Assembly: GCA_012656075.1 (NCBI GenBank) | Contig: JAAKBF010000168.1 | Location: forward strand, 682,001-746,000 | DNA length: 64,000 nucleotides | Direction: 5' to 3' | Source: Phytophthora hibernalis | Lineage: Eukaryota > Oomycota > Peronosporomycetes > Peronosporales > Peronosporaceae | Shown: one piece after another, positions 33,452-44,107 of the stretch | Numbering within the stretch: the stretch's first letter is position 1 | How the letters are laid out: each line of letters begins with the position of its first letter | Translations under genes and position numbers: made by a program | The notes under the pieces: model-generated | What the model saw: the letters and a program-made list of their open reading frames with translations, nothing else | Database searches by the model: none | Told to the model about the DNA's origin: nothing

Positions 33452-35114
33452 ATGGTGACATCCTCAAAGTCGAGTCGCGCTTACGACACCATCAAGTCGG
33501 CGTACATTATCCACGATAATCGCGGTATCCGACATACCACAGATGAAGACGATCTGCTTGGAGGTCCTGACACCTTCGTAGAGCTGAGTGACCTTGCACC
33601 GGGAGACTGTTCAGCAGTTCACGTTGCTATTATTCAGGCTGCTGCATGTGTTGGTCCGACGGCACTCGTTCTGCCTTATGTCTTTCTGCTAGGAGGTTTG
33701 TCCTCACACTGGTCTTGTTACCCATCTTCGCGTTCGTGGCATGTGCATTGAGACTGCGACTTGTGCAGCTTGGTATAGCTCACGGAGTGTATTCTCTGCA
33801 TGGATTAGCTGCAATGGCTTTCGGTTCGAAAGGTGCAATCGCATCGGGGCTACTCCAGCTCACGGTCTCAGTAGGTCTCATTTCGACCTATTTCGCCATC
33901 CTTTTCAAGATTTACCAGTACTGCTGACGCAAGCGTTCGGCTTAGAGCAGGAAGACGACGGTACATTAAGCAGACTTCCGACAATGGTATGGCTGGTACG
34001 AGATCGCGTACGGTTCGCGGAGCTTTTGGTTCGTCATTTTCGAGTGCTTTCGACTCCATAGTGACTTTTCTGACGTAGCTTGTTTGACCTGCTTCTCTGC
34101 AGACAATAGGCGTGTTGATTCCGTTCTGCCTAATCTGGTCGTCTCACTCGAAATTGAAGCGGCCGTGCATGATTATAGCGCTGGCGCTGTTTCTCGCGTG
34201 CTTCTTCGTTTTGGTGAACACACCCGGACTTCATAGGCGCGATGTGCCATTGTTTTCCCGAGGGTACTCGGAAGACTATCTCGCAATGCACGTTGCAGTA
34301 TGTCACTCCATGGCAATTCTAGCGACGTCTTTCTCGAGCCCACACCACATATTTCACTCATTTTACGCACTTAAAGAGCGCTCCATCGGTCGCTTTGCTT
34401 GGCTGTCAATCGGTTCCACAATGATATCAATCGTCTGGGCACTCGGATTTGGTGTTGGTGGGTACTTGTCGTTCCTATCGGACACCCGACCCGACGTACT
34501 GCAAAATTATATAAACGCTGGAGGCGACACCCCGTCGAAATACAGCTGGGCGTACTGGATGATGATACCTTTTTGCGCCATTGTCTGCATCGCGCTGGAG
34601 GTAAGACGTGATAGAAGAACAACATACAACTCTGGCGCAGAGAGCTCACCATCGTTGGTCTTTACTGTAGGTCGTTGTTTCGAGACACACCTTTCGGTTC
34701 TTCTCCCGGGCAATCCGTTCGTTCGACACAGAGCAGGCCGACATCCTCTTTTGGTCCCAGACAGCGTCGACACGCCCCAAGACCCCAACTCGCAAAAGTG
34801 TATCAACAAGCCAAAACGACTTCAGTTGGAAGAGCACCGTCGTCACGGCGATTACATTGCTAGCAGTGGCACAGATTGCGATCTTCACACGATATACGAT
34901 TGCGAAGGCAATGAGTGCCACCGGCGCAATAGGTGGCCTCTCGCTCTTGTTCATTTTGCCTGCAGTATGTCACTTGAAATTAACTGTTGGGGACGACGAC
35001 GGAGATCGAGGAGGTTGGGTGCTCATGAGGCTTGTACCCACACTTAGCATAGGCACTGGTCTCGTTGGTATTCTCTCGTGCGCAATCGTTGCTGCAGTAC
35101 AAGTATTTCCGTAG
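33452..35114 (+). CDS. AAAP-family amino acid transporter (two frame breaks)
   Basis: Proton-coupled amino acid transporter fold, placed in the plasma or vacuolar membrane. The N-terminus is hydrophilic and acidic (DEDDLLGGPD). The first span region (VAIIQAAACVGPTALVLPYV) has the family's gGxGxLxLP pattern in loose form. About ten spans follow, among them QLTVSVGLISTYFAILFKIY, MIIALALFLACFFVLV, SIGSTMISIVWALGFGVGG and a final LVGILSCAIVAAVQVF. An intron precedes 34,104 (CTGCAG|ACAATAGGC) and another spans about 34,602-34,670 (GAG|GTAAGA...CTGTAG|GTCGTT), after which the frame is open for 147 codons to the stop. Breaks near 33,695 and 33,922 need one-base repairs. Substrate cannot be told. Confidence 0.8.
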
Positions 35115-35197
35115 GCGGTGTTAATCGACACATTCGTGAAAAATTATGTGCGAAGGAAGTGGTTGTGGTGGTGACCTGCGTACAAAATGTGAATCAG

Positions 35198-37554
35198 TTA
35201 TATGGGATTAATCGGAGGAAAATGATCATCGTACCTGAAGTCGATTGCTTGGCATGCAGGGTCATGGCACTTCTGGTAGAATACGCGCTGATCGATGTCC
35301 ACGATGAACATAACGTTATTGCTTCTGTGTGGTCGCCCAATATTTGCACACCAGCGATTTCGTGCCATGTGATAAATAATCATCCACAGGTACGGCTGAA
35401 CCTTATCGTTGGAATCCTCGGGTTGCTCTTGATCGGGCTCTTGGCCTGGTAAATTAGGCAACGTGGGGAGTTGTTGGTCATCAGCATCTGAATTGAACGA
35501 ATTTCACCCTGGACACCACCCGTGGTTGCGTAAGAGCGAATGAAGGCGTCTAACGCCGGGTAGGCTGATGTTCGGCATTCAACTGAGGAGGTCGCTACAG
35601 ACTTCACGCTGGAAGAAGTAAAACGTCGGCTTCGTGCCAAGACTGCACTTGATAGTTCGCAACGGAGAAGGACACGTTCAGTCTTCTGACTTAGTTCCAT
35701 GGCTTCCAGGGAAGGATATGGACACACCAGGGTGTCCAGGAACAATTCTTGATCGAGATCAATTGCAGAAGTCGATGCAGTGAGCGGGCGTAAGAACGCT
35801 TGCTTCTTGAACTTTGACGAGCCCAGCACGCGAAACATACGGTTCCGAGTGTACACTCCAGTGTCGATGAAGAGTTGCTTCTTGTCAATATGATCATCCG
35901 CAGTCTCCGTGTTGACAAGAAATGGAGTGTTTAATTCTTCAGGTCCTTCCAGTCCATCAGTTTCTTCATCTCGAAAGTGCACGAGGTCACTAATGAACTC
36001 GCGCACAAACTATAGTCGAAACATGTGTCAGATGTACCAGTGACCAAAACGGGAAAACAATAACAAACATACCGCTCCAGCGTGAAGATTATCCGCGAAG
36101 AGATCGCCTGAAGGAAGATGGAACTGGACAGTGGGGTAGTAACCCTTGTTAGAAATACTTCATGGTAGTTAGTAAAGTCAAAAGAAAAAAACACCTACGA
36201 TAAGATGGCGACTGAATTTGGCTGGCGTTGAAGATTCCAGTTGATAAATATCTTCTTTTTTCACACGAATTCCGTAGCTACGCTATAAACCAGATTCAGA
36301 ACATGAAACATTGTGAGCTTTCAGTCCTATGATATTGTTCATCAACACAGGGACTTACAAAAAACTGGAGTTGAAGTAGTGATATCAGGCGATTCACAAG
36401 CGCGTTGCCGTCTACATTTGGGTTTATGACGCGTTTAAACTCGAGGTCAAAGTAGAGCCGGCAGGGCACACCTTCACGGATAATCTCGTAGACATGGCGT
36501 TGGTCTGCGCGAGTTTTCTTGTAGTTTTCCCAGAATTCGGCAAAGCTCGCAACGAGGAAGCGTCGCTTGCCATTGCCAGCGCTTTCAAAAGAGAAGACAC
36601 GAGGGACACGTTCTTCTTCATGTTCAACGTAAGCAGAAGGCCCACGAGTAGTGCTGACGCGTCGTCGGAGTGCAGCAACTTGGTCTGCGAACTCGAAAGC
36701 TTCGTGTTGTCGTGGGAATGACGATGAAATTGGCGCCGTTCCTTCAAGTTGGCACATCAGCGAGTGTGAAACTCTAAACTGCAGCTTTTCATAAAATGAC
36801 CTCCAACTGTTATCCGACATGCGATCATCAGGATGATCAGCTAACGCCGTCGGCTTCAGTGAATTTGACCCATAAAACGCTTCAGCTGACAGCGTTTTTC
36901 TTCGCTTAACCATTTTACCAATCTTCGCTCCATCCACTCGACGACTCATCTCTCGCTTAGCCAGACAATCCTTCGCCGAGCTCGACAACTGAACTTTCGG
37001 GTACGCTGTGTGCAGCGCAGCCAGCAGCTCTTCCGCCACTTCGGTATCGTAGAACGCGCCATTGTCTTGGTCGCCTGACTGCATCAGTTTATCATCCAAT
37101 ACGAGCCTCGGCAGTGCACGTCGCACTCGACCAAAGAAATATCCTTGTTGCCGCGTATCATCCGCATCCAGAACCACCAGAACACTCGACACAAATGGCG
37201 AAGGGCTGCACAAAGCCAATATCATCAAAAATCGAATTCAACCTTATCACGCTCAATTCCAACGCAAATAACACGAACCTGTATAGTGAGAAGCAAGATA
37301 ATGCATCAACAGGCAGCACTAAGCTGTGGATGTGCTGTACATTGTCAGAATTCAAATTGTTGGCCAAATAGAGACCTTGCTTCGCAGGGCTCTGGACGTC
37401 CTCCAACGTTGTATTTGCCTGGTTATTTAGCCAGATCTTAACGCTGAAAGGGACCACGTCCAGATCATGCTGCTCTGCGTCCTCAATATCGTGTAGGGGT
37501 GCCTAGAGCCCCCGTCCAGACGCGACAAACCTCACTCTCGAACACTAGCGCCAT
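35198..37554 (-). CDS. PRIMPOL: PrimPol DNA primase-polymerase with a long N-terminal extension
   Basis: Repriming and translesion primase-polymerase of the archaeo-eukaryotic primase superfamily, acting at stalled forks in nucleus and mitochondria. Motif I is LYFDLEF (DxE), motif II KFSRHLIV (SxH), and motif III lies in DTGVYTRNRMFRVL. The C-terminal zinc knuckle is complete (CANIGRPH and CHDPAC in NNVMFIVDIDQRVFYQKCHD). Introns fall at 37,206-37,278, about 36,275-36,355, about 36,110-36,190 and about 36,010-36,070. A slip near 35,475 precedes the zinc domain. The catalytic core begins near SWRSFYEKLQF (about 36,820). Upstream, roughly 220 residues in the same open frame have no counterpart in human PRIMPOL. 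They could be a fused domain, or a separate gene whose stop was lost to a frame error; a second possible start is the Met at 36,949. The 5' exon also needs a repair near 37,490. Confidence 0.88.
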
Positions 37555-37664
37555 TATGACACAAACTAAATTGTAACGGCTGGACGGTGATTCGTTGAAA
37601 TTCGTAGGACACGAAAGGTCGTGAACGAGATGGCTACATTTATGATACATTGTATCTTCGGAAG

Positions 37665-38842
37665 ATGGAGGCTATCGTGCTGGACAATGGCTCAGGGACG
37701 CTGAAGGCGGGCTTCTCGGGCGAAGATACGCCTCGTACGGCCTTCACATCTTGCACAGGACGAGTGAAGAACCCCGAGTGGTTTGCGTCGCAGGCACCCA
37801 ACTGGAAGGCCGAGCTGCGCGACCGCGAGATGTTCGTCGGGTCGGAGTGTCAGCTCTATCGCGACTTCCTGGAGCTCTCGAACCCGATCAATCGAGGGAT
37901 CGTGGAAGACTGGGACGCGCTGGAACGTATGTGGGAGTTCGTGTTCACACAGGAACTGCGGGTGGACCCGGAGACTGCGGCGCTGCCAGTGCTCTGCATC
38001 AGCTCTCCGTCCGGACCAAAGAAGCAGCAGGAACGCATGGCACAGCTCATGTTCGAGTCGCAAAAGTCTGTGGGTTCTACTTCATGCAGCAGTGCGTGTT
38101 GTCGCTCTTTGCTTCGGGACGCACTCGCGGACTCGTGGTGGAAGTGGGCCACGGGTCGAGCCACGCGATCCCCATTTTTGAAGGCTACGCGTTACCCCAC
38201 GCAGCTCTGCACTACAACGCCGGCGGCATGGACATCAATCACCGCCTTCACCTACTGCTATCCAAGCGCGGGGTATCTTTTCACTCCTTTCCATTGCACA
38301 CGATCGACGAGATCAAGGAGTCAACCTGCGTAATGGGGAACGGCACAAACGACCAGCAGGATGAGGCGACCAAGCCGTTCGAACTGCCCGACGGGACGAT
38401 TCTGCAGGTAGATCGACAAACACAAACTACACCTGCTGAAATCCTCTTCAAACCTCAAGAACTAGGCGACGAGCACCCGCTTCGCCCGGATAAAGGTCTG
38501 CACGAGTGTGCGGCTGCGAGTATTGCCATGTGCGACAAGGATCTACAAAGCGATTTGCTCAGCGCTGTCGTGCTCGCTGGCGGGACGACCATGTTGCCTG
38601 GTTTCTCGCAGCGCTTCCAGGACGAGCTTCAGACTGTTCTTCAACGCTCTGGCGGCAATGGAAAGGTGAACGTCATCCCCGACCCAGTGGTTCGCGAACG
38701 AGGCTACAACTCGCAGCGCAAGATCGCGGCCTGGGTCGGAGGCTCCATGTTCGCCTCGCTCGACACGTTCCGAGACATCCACATCACTAAACAGGAGTGG
38801 GAAGAGTATCACGAAGCCATTCTCGACCGTAAATGTTTCTAA
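37665..38842 (+). CDS. Divergent actin-like protein (one frame break)
   Basis: Full-length actin-fold protein (about 390 residues). Landmarks: phosphate loop 1 (LDNGSGTLKAGFSGED), QQCVLSLFASGRTRG, loop 2 region (VGHGSSHAIPIFEGYALPHA), adenosine motif (LAGGTTMLPGFSQRF), and an actin-like C-terminus (WVGGSMFASLDTF ... RKCF). In actin, loop 2 reads DSGDGVTH; here GDG is GHG, replacing an Asp that coordinates the nucleotide metal. The middle has an insertion (MGNGTNDQQDEATKPFELPD). It is more like actin than like named ARPs at the C-terminus, but too divergent for conventional actin. The frame moves once near 38,070 (MFESQK|VCGFYFMQQ). Head-to-head with PrimPol at 110 bp. Confidence 0.85.
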
Positions 38843-38960
38843 GACTGGTAGGTCGTGTATTTTATTTTCAAGGTTACAGGCAGAAACAAAAAGTGTGAAA
38901 GACACAGAAACATGGAACGACAACTGGGGTACTGAAGTTGAGTCGGTCTCTCCACTGGGC

Positions 38961-39253
38961 TTAGCAGCCGCAAGGCTGGCGCATCGCGTACTGCATGAAG
39001 TGCAGTAGCAGCATGAACATGAAGACCATGTTCAGGTTCCAGTCTAGAGCCAAACAGCAGAAAATACGTCAGATGTGTAACCACCAACAAAGGGTACGGT
39101 AGGGTACCGGTACGCACCTCCGAACATGTCGTGCTCAGGCTCCTGGTTGTCTAGCGCCTGCTGATTGGCCGAGTCGGTGTCGGCGTCCGCTGTGCGGTTG
39201 CGCCGCTGGGAGCCCGACACGGAGCATGAAGGAGCAGGTGCGGCGTTCTCCAT
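38961..39253 (-). CDS. Small two-exon protein with C-terminal membrane span
   Basis: Exon 1 (39,118-39,253) encodes a hydrophilic, Asn/Gln/Asp-rich lead beginning MENAAPAPSCSVSG. Intron 39,044-39,117 (GTGCGT...TCTAG) joins G|AC to give D. Exon 2 (38,961-39,043) encodes a Met-rich hydrophobic segment (WNLNMVFMFMLLLHFMQYAM) and a short RQPCGC end. At about 72 residues it resembles tail-anchored or small single-span ER proteins. I do not recognise the family. The precise splice, the single start and the position 119 bp from the 3' end of the actin-like gene argue that it is real. It is divergent from the hAT-derived gene by 159 bp. Confidence 0.6.
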
Positions 39254-39412
39254 TGTGTCGGACTGGAGGATAATGGCTGAATGAAGAGTCGGAACAAAAG
39301 ACGTCACTAAAGTGGACAAGCTCAAAACAGATACTTCGTAAATGTCACTGAAACGAGTATTACGTGTGTTTCGTACCCCTGTCACTAAAACGAGTATTAC
39401 GTTGCTGGTACG

Positions 39413-42168
39413 ATGTACCCTGTGGGTTACGCTGGTCAATTGAAAATGGAACTGCCGGCGACCACCTCGAGCGCGACGCTCAAGCGTACAGGGCGGCCTG
39501 TGCACCCTCTATGGGCGCACTTCCACCGAGGAGAGAAGCGTAATCGCTACCACTACCACTCGTACTGCTCGTACTGCGTGGATCGCTATGGATTGGATCA
39601 TGTGCCGCCTACGCGTGGAGTGTCCTCCGACATGTTGCGACACCTCGAAAGCTGCCCCAATTGTCCTCGCAAAGTGGTGGACAGCGTCAAGGAACTTTGC
39701 GGTCGTCGAGAGCGCAGTGCAAATGCCAAGAAACAGGCTCTTAACAATGGCGGTGACGTCAATAACGACATGGATGAAGAAGAGGACGACCAGGTGCTGC
39801 TACTGGACGTCTCTGCTGCTGCTTCCGTTGCAAATATGACGGAGACTGCGACGAGTGCAGATGACGCAGCTGCTGTCATTACAGCGGCAGCAGGAACGGA
39901 GTCAGACATGCATACAGAGGACATTCGAGTTGCTGCGAAGAGAACGGCGAGTGAAGCCTTGGAGGACGAAATGCCACGACTTGGCCATGAGGATGGCAGT
40001 GCAGAGGAAGGAAGAACGTCCGATAAGAGTGGACAGAATATTGCTCGGGATGTTGGTGCTGGATTCTTGACGATGACGATGAAACGCGGACGGACGGATA
40101 GTGGAAGCGCTGCGGAGCAAACTGGGGATGGAGACCCGATGACGAGGTGGAGAATGAGTCTATTGCAAACTGCAGTGGCGTCTGGGATACCGCTGTCAAC
40201 ATTTCAGAATCGCGAGTTCCACGAGCTGCTGCAGATGCTGAGTCCTGTGCGAATCGACAGTGACGCAGTGGTCAGTAGTGTGGGTTCTCAAAGTTTTCTT
40301 GAAGAGACTGCTGCAAAGCTGGCCCATAGTCAGTTGGATCGCGTCAAGGAAGGAATGATGAATTCGACTATCAAAAGTGGTCTTACATTGAGCGTGACTT
40401 GTTGGCGTACCCTCGATCTCCAGCAGTTGGTGGCGTTCACTCTTGTTAATTCGAATGGAGATGCTGCCTGCGTACGTGTTGCAGATATAAGCGGCCACAT
40501 CCAGCAGCATCGTTCTGGTGATGAAAATGGCGCGCCAATGGAAATGTTGCGTCCAGATCAACTGCTTCCACTTTCCCGTGTCATCGAGGATGTTCTGCTG
40601 GAGCTAGAGGAGACGAACATTTGCGTCATGGGTATCGTCGCTGATTCAGCAGTGACACTGAGCGCGGCAAAGAGAGTGTGTTGCGGCTCACGATGGAGGT
40701 CACTTCTGATTGTTCCTTGTATGTCTGCATTGCTGACTTCGCTAGCGGGCAGCGTTCTTACACACGATTCATTCAACCCTGCTGTCGGACAACTCGTGGA
40801 ACTGGCTGCATATTTCTCCAATTCGCGATTGCAGACATCACTACGTGCCATAACGGGGAGAATGATGCACGAATTCCAATGCCAACAAAGGATCATTGGT
40901 TTTCTTTTGTGGCATGCCTGGCCAAGGCGCTGCACTACAGTGATGCAATTACCGCCATGTGTTCGAGCCAAGACGAAGGAGGGTCTGCCTTAGCACCGTT
41001 GGCACTTCGTGAACTAGTGCTGAGTAACAACGGTCAATTGTGGCAGACACTACGGGAATTGGCTGTGCTTTTAGCACCACTACGAGAAGCATACAGCCTG
41101 GTATTCCAGCCAAAGACCCAGTTCGGTGAGACCGACGACTACGATAACGAGTGTGCGACCTCGGTGCATGGGGGACTAACCCTTGCTCATATGATGTACC
41201 AGCTCGGACGGATGAGCCAGCAATACGCAGCGCTAGCAGAATCTACAGGTCTGTCGTCGATACCAAACAGTACCAACAGCGTGAACACGACAGTCGTAGC
41301 GCAACGCCTGCATGAACATTTGGACGCCATGTGGCAGCGCTACGATCTGCCAACGATGATGCTGGCATTTGTGTTCGACTTTCACATGGATACTTCGCGG
41401 CTAAACATGAGCAACAGTGCTCTTCAGTGGAAGGCCGTGGCCTCGTATTTTCATCTCTACTTCCATGCCTGGTTCTGCCAGTCACAAGAAACCCAAACCC
41501 AGTCATCAAATGGCCCCAATCTTATGTCACCAATCTCCGATGACAAGATCGACGGGCTCCTGAGTGCGTACCAACTTCGCCACTTTCCGTTCGATGCTGA
41601 CACGACCAACTGCTACACCGACGTGTCATCCTTCTACTCGTTCGTCTCAGACTCACACCCAGAGATCTGTGCGCTCTGCTGTCGAGTATACGCCATAGCA
41701 TTGGCATGTGTGGATCTCCGTCGCGTGGTTCGCGGTCTCGGCTTCGTGGCTTCTGCTGCTCAGACGACAGAACGTCCGGAGCAGGTGGAACTTCTTCTCC
41801 ACGTGGGCTTTGCAACGAGCTTGAAGAGTTCCAGACGTCCTGCCTCTGTCGATGGTAGCAACACTCTATCGGATCTTCTACAGGCAAGTCGTCCAGAGGA
41901 GCTCATATGCAGTCAAGAAGACTGGGAGAGGTTTGGGTGCGACTGGAAGGAGCTGCTTGACCAAGAACTGGCAGTGGACGAGCTGGAACAACTTCAACAG
42001 CTACAAGGCCTCGACAGTCAATCCAAGAGCAACAGTCCCTTCGATTCCAGGCTACCATTGGACCAAGTGTTCTTCGAGGCACTTCCACCGCTACCAGCTG
42101 CAATTGTAGTAGCTCCATCACCTCACGATCCGACAGGAACAGGAACCACAGCGTCCGTTGACCTGTAA
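39413..42168 (+). CDS. hAT-transposase-derived protein with BED-like finger (one frame break)
   Basis: About 918 residues. The N-terminus carries a BED-type C2HC finger (LWAHFHRGEK ... CSYC ... DMLRHLESCPNC). An acidic Ser-rich linker follows, then a region with the layout of the hAT catalytic core: MGIVADSAVTLSAAKRV at the second acidic position, VPCMSALLTSLAGSVL after it, then PTKDHWFSFVACLAKAL and a long helical C-terminal half ending without a clear hATC dimerisation block. No terminal inverted repeats or target duplications were found. The frame is intact apart from a slip near 40,860, and a cellular-length 5' spacer separates it from a divergent gene. This favours a domesticated gene over a live element. 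Substituted acidic positions would make it catalytically dead; I could not align these with certainty. Confidence 0.65.
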
Positions 42169-42264
42169 GTTGAAGTTCCCATGATCCCGCAACATGATTG
42201 GTCCGTAAATAGACACTTTATCATCCAATGAAATCGCACCAATTGTCATGGAATTTCTCTCCCT

Positions 42265-42278
42265 GCATTTCTCAATTG
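42265..42278 (+). promoter_or_regulatory. Inr plus FPR core promoter of UFD1
   Basis: GCATTTCTCAATTG matches 12 of 14 positions of TCAYTYYNCAWTTT, with the CATTYYNCAATT core perfect. It ends 19 nt before the ATG of UFD1. Confidence 0.6.
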
Positions 42279-42297
42279 GATCGGGCAAATTGTAGCA

Positions 42298-43863
42298 ATG
42301 GTAAGCGAAATACTGGAAGTTTATACTCAGGACCTCCTGCCTACTAACATAACCCTCGGACAGTTCGGCGGCTTCGGTGGAGACGGAAACCCTTTCGGCG
42401 TGCAGTTCAACTTCGGGGACTTCCCGCAGCGGTGCGTCTAGCTGAAGGAATAAATTATTTTATGTTTCTAAATTTTAATATGTTACAACGATTTTCCTAT
42501 AACAGATTCGACGAGCACTACCGCGTGTACCCCGTGTCGTTCTGCGACAAGGCGCACTTGGAAGATGGCGACAAGAGTGCGTGACTGGTACTGCACGTGT
42601 TTAAGGCGAAGGTTTACTTAAATTCTGTTGTTTTGTGCAGTATTGCTGCCGCCTTCTGCACTTGAGACGCTGGGTACGTGATTTTTAGCTTGCAATTACT
42701 GAGGAAGGTGCTTATTTTTTGTTTTATTATTTTTGCTCAGCACGTCTGCACATCGAGTACCCGATGCTGTTCAAGGTCACGAATGAAGGGGTGGAGCGCT
42801 CTTCGCACTGTGGTGTGCTGGAGTTTAGTGCCCCAGAAGGAAGCTGCTACATGCCGTACTGGGTACGCTTCGGTGTTGGTGCTACCAGTGGGTTATTTTA
42901 CTCACCGAGGTGTTGGTTTCTGGGCAGATGATGCAAAATTTGTTCGTCAAGGAGGGCGGCATTCTCAACATGCAGAACGTCTCGCTGCCGAAGGCGACGT
43001 TTGTCAAGTTGCGGCCGCAGTCCCAGGACTTCCTGGATATTTCCAACCCGCGAGCAGTGTACGTTGTTTTTACGTGAGGAAAGCGAGTTTGATCTCATTG
43101 TGTTTTTGTGCAGATTGGAGGGATCTCTACGAACGTTTTCGTGTATGACTGTGGGCGACACGATCTGCATCAAGTACAACAACAAGAATTACATACTGGA
43201 TGTGCGCGAGTCAAGCCAGCGCCGGCTGCTTGTATCATTGAGACGGACTGTGAAGTGGATTTCGAGGCCCCTGCTGATTATGTGCCTCCCGCTCCTCCGT
43301 CCGCGGCTGGAGCGGCTCCTCCCGCTGCACCGTCGAACATTCCTTATGGAGGTAAGTTACAATGACTCCTGTGTATATCATCCTGGCGGGATATTCACTA
43401 AATCTCCTCATATTTGTTTCTCTAAATTGAAGGGGTACCAACGGTGAAAGCGGAAGATGCCAAGCCGGCACGCGGCGCTGGATTTGGTAGCGGTTTGCGC
43501 CTCAAGAAACAGGGTGAGCAAAGCTCAACGGATGCGGCTGCTCTTCGTGCCGCTCGCCTCCGTAAATACGAAGCGTTCCATGGAACTGGTCATTCGCTGA
43601 GCGGTAAATCTTCAGCTTTCGGCGGTGCTACCTCTGGTGACGCTCGCTTGGGAGGGAGCAGCAATGGAGGGTACTCCCTTAATGGAGGTGGTAACAGCAG
43701 CAACCCAGATTATGGAAGTAAACCGAAGCCGCACTCTATGGGCTTCCGTCTGAATGGTGAAGCTGTTCGAGTGGATGAGGAAAAAGAAGAAACGAAAGAT
43801 GAGGAGACAAAGGAGGAAAAGGATCACAAGCCGTTTGAGGGTGAAGGGCGGCGGCTCAGATAG
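42298..43863 (+). CDS. UFD1: UFD1, ubiquitin recognition subunit of the CDC48/p97-NPL4-UFD1 segregase
   Basis: Recruits polyubiquitinated clients to CDC48 for extraction in ER-associated degradation. Eight exons with exact GT-AG joins: 42,298-42,300 (the ATG alone), 42,364-42,431, 42,506-42,576, 42,641-42,673, 42,741-42,862, 42,928-43,058, 43,114-43,351 and 43,433-43,863. The double-psi beta-barrel N-domain is complete (YRVYPVSFCDKAHLEDGDK, ILLPPSALETLARLHIEYPM, LEFSAPEGSCYMPYWMM, YILDV, ACIIETDCEVDFEAPADYVP). The C-terminal part is Gly/Ser-rich with GFGSGLRL, similar to the p97-binding SHP box, then an acidic Lys/Glu end. A single missing G at about 43,210 (DVRE|VKPA) breaks the frame once. 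About 365 residues, slightly over human UFD1. Confidence 0.95.
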
Positions 43864-43932
43864 GCAGGTGTGCGTCAGTCAGACTACCCGCAAACGTTTG
43901 CAAAGCGATGCCCATTCGATTCTTCAAAGTAG

Positions 43933-44094
43933 TTATCGATTGAGTAGTTTTGAAAGCTTTTGAATGACGTTATTCACCACCTCGCTGATCTCGCACACAA
44001 CGAAAGCGTTGCTCCCGTGCAAAATGTACGTCACATTGCTCATGTTGATGCTACGTTCTTCCTCGCCCTTGATTGCGAACACCGCCTTCTACTT
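43933..44094 (-). other. Coding-like segment downstream of the PUS stop, possible lost C-terminal exon
   Basis: On the minus strand the frame KAVFAIKGEEERSINMSN... reads about 53 codons of natural-looking protein and ends at a TAA (43,933-43,935). It has no start of its own. It lies 14 bp beyond the PUS stop codon (44,108-44,110) in another frame. It may be the true end of the PUS protein hidden by an indel, or the remnant of a separate gene. Confidence 0.35.
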
Positions 44095-44107
44095 CTTCCC
44101 TACTCTA

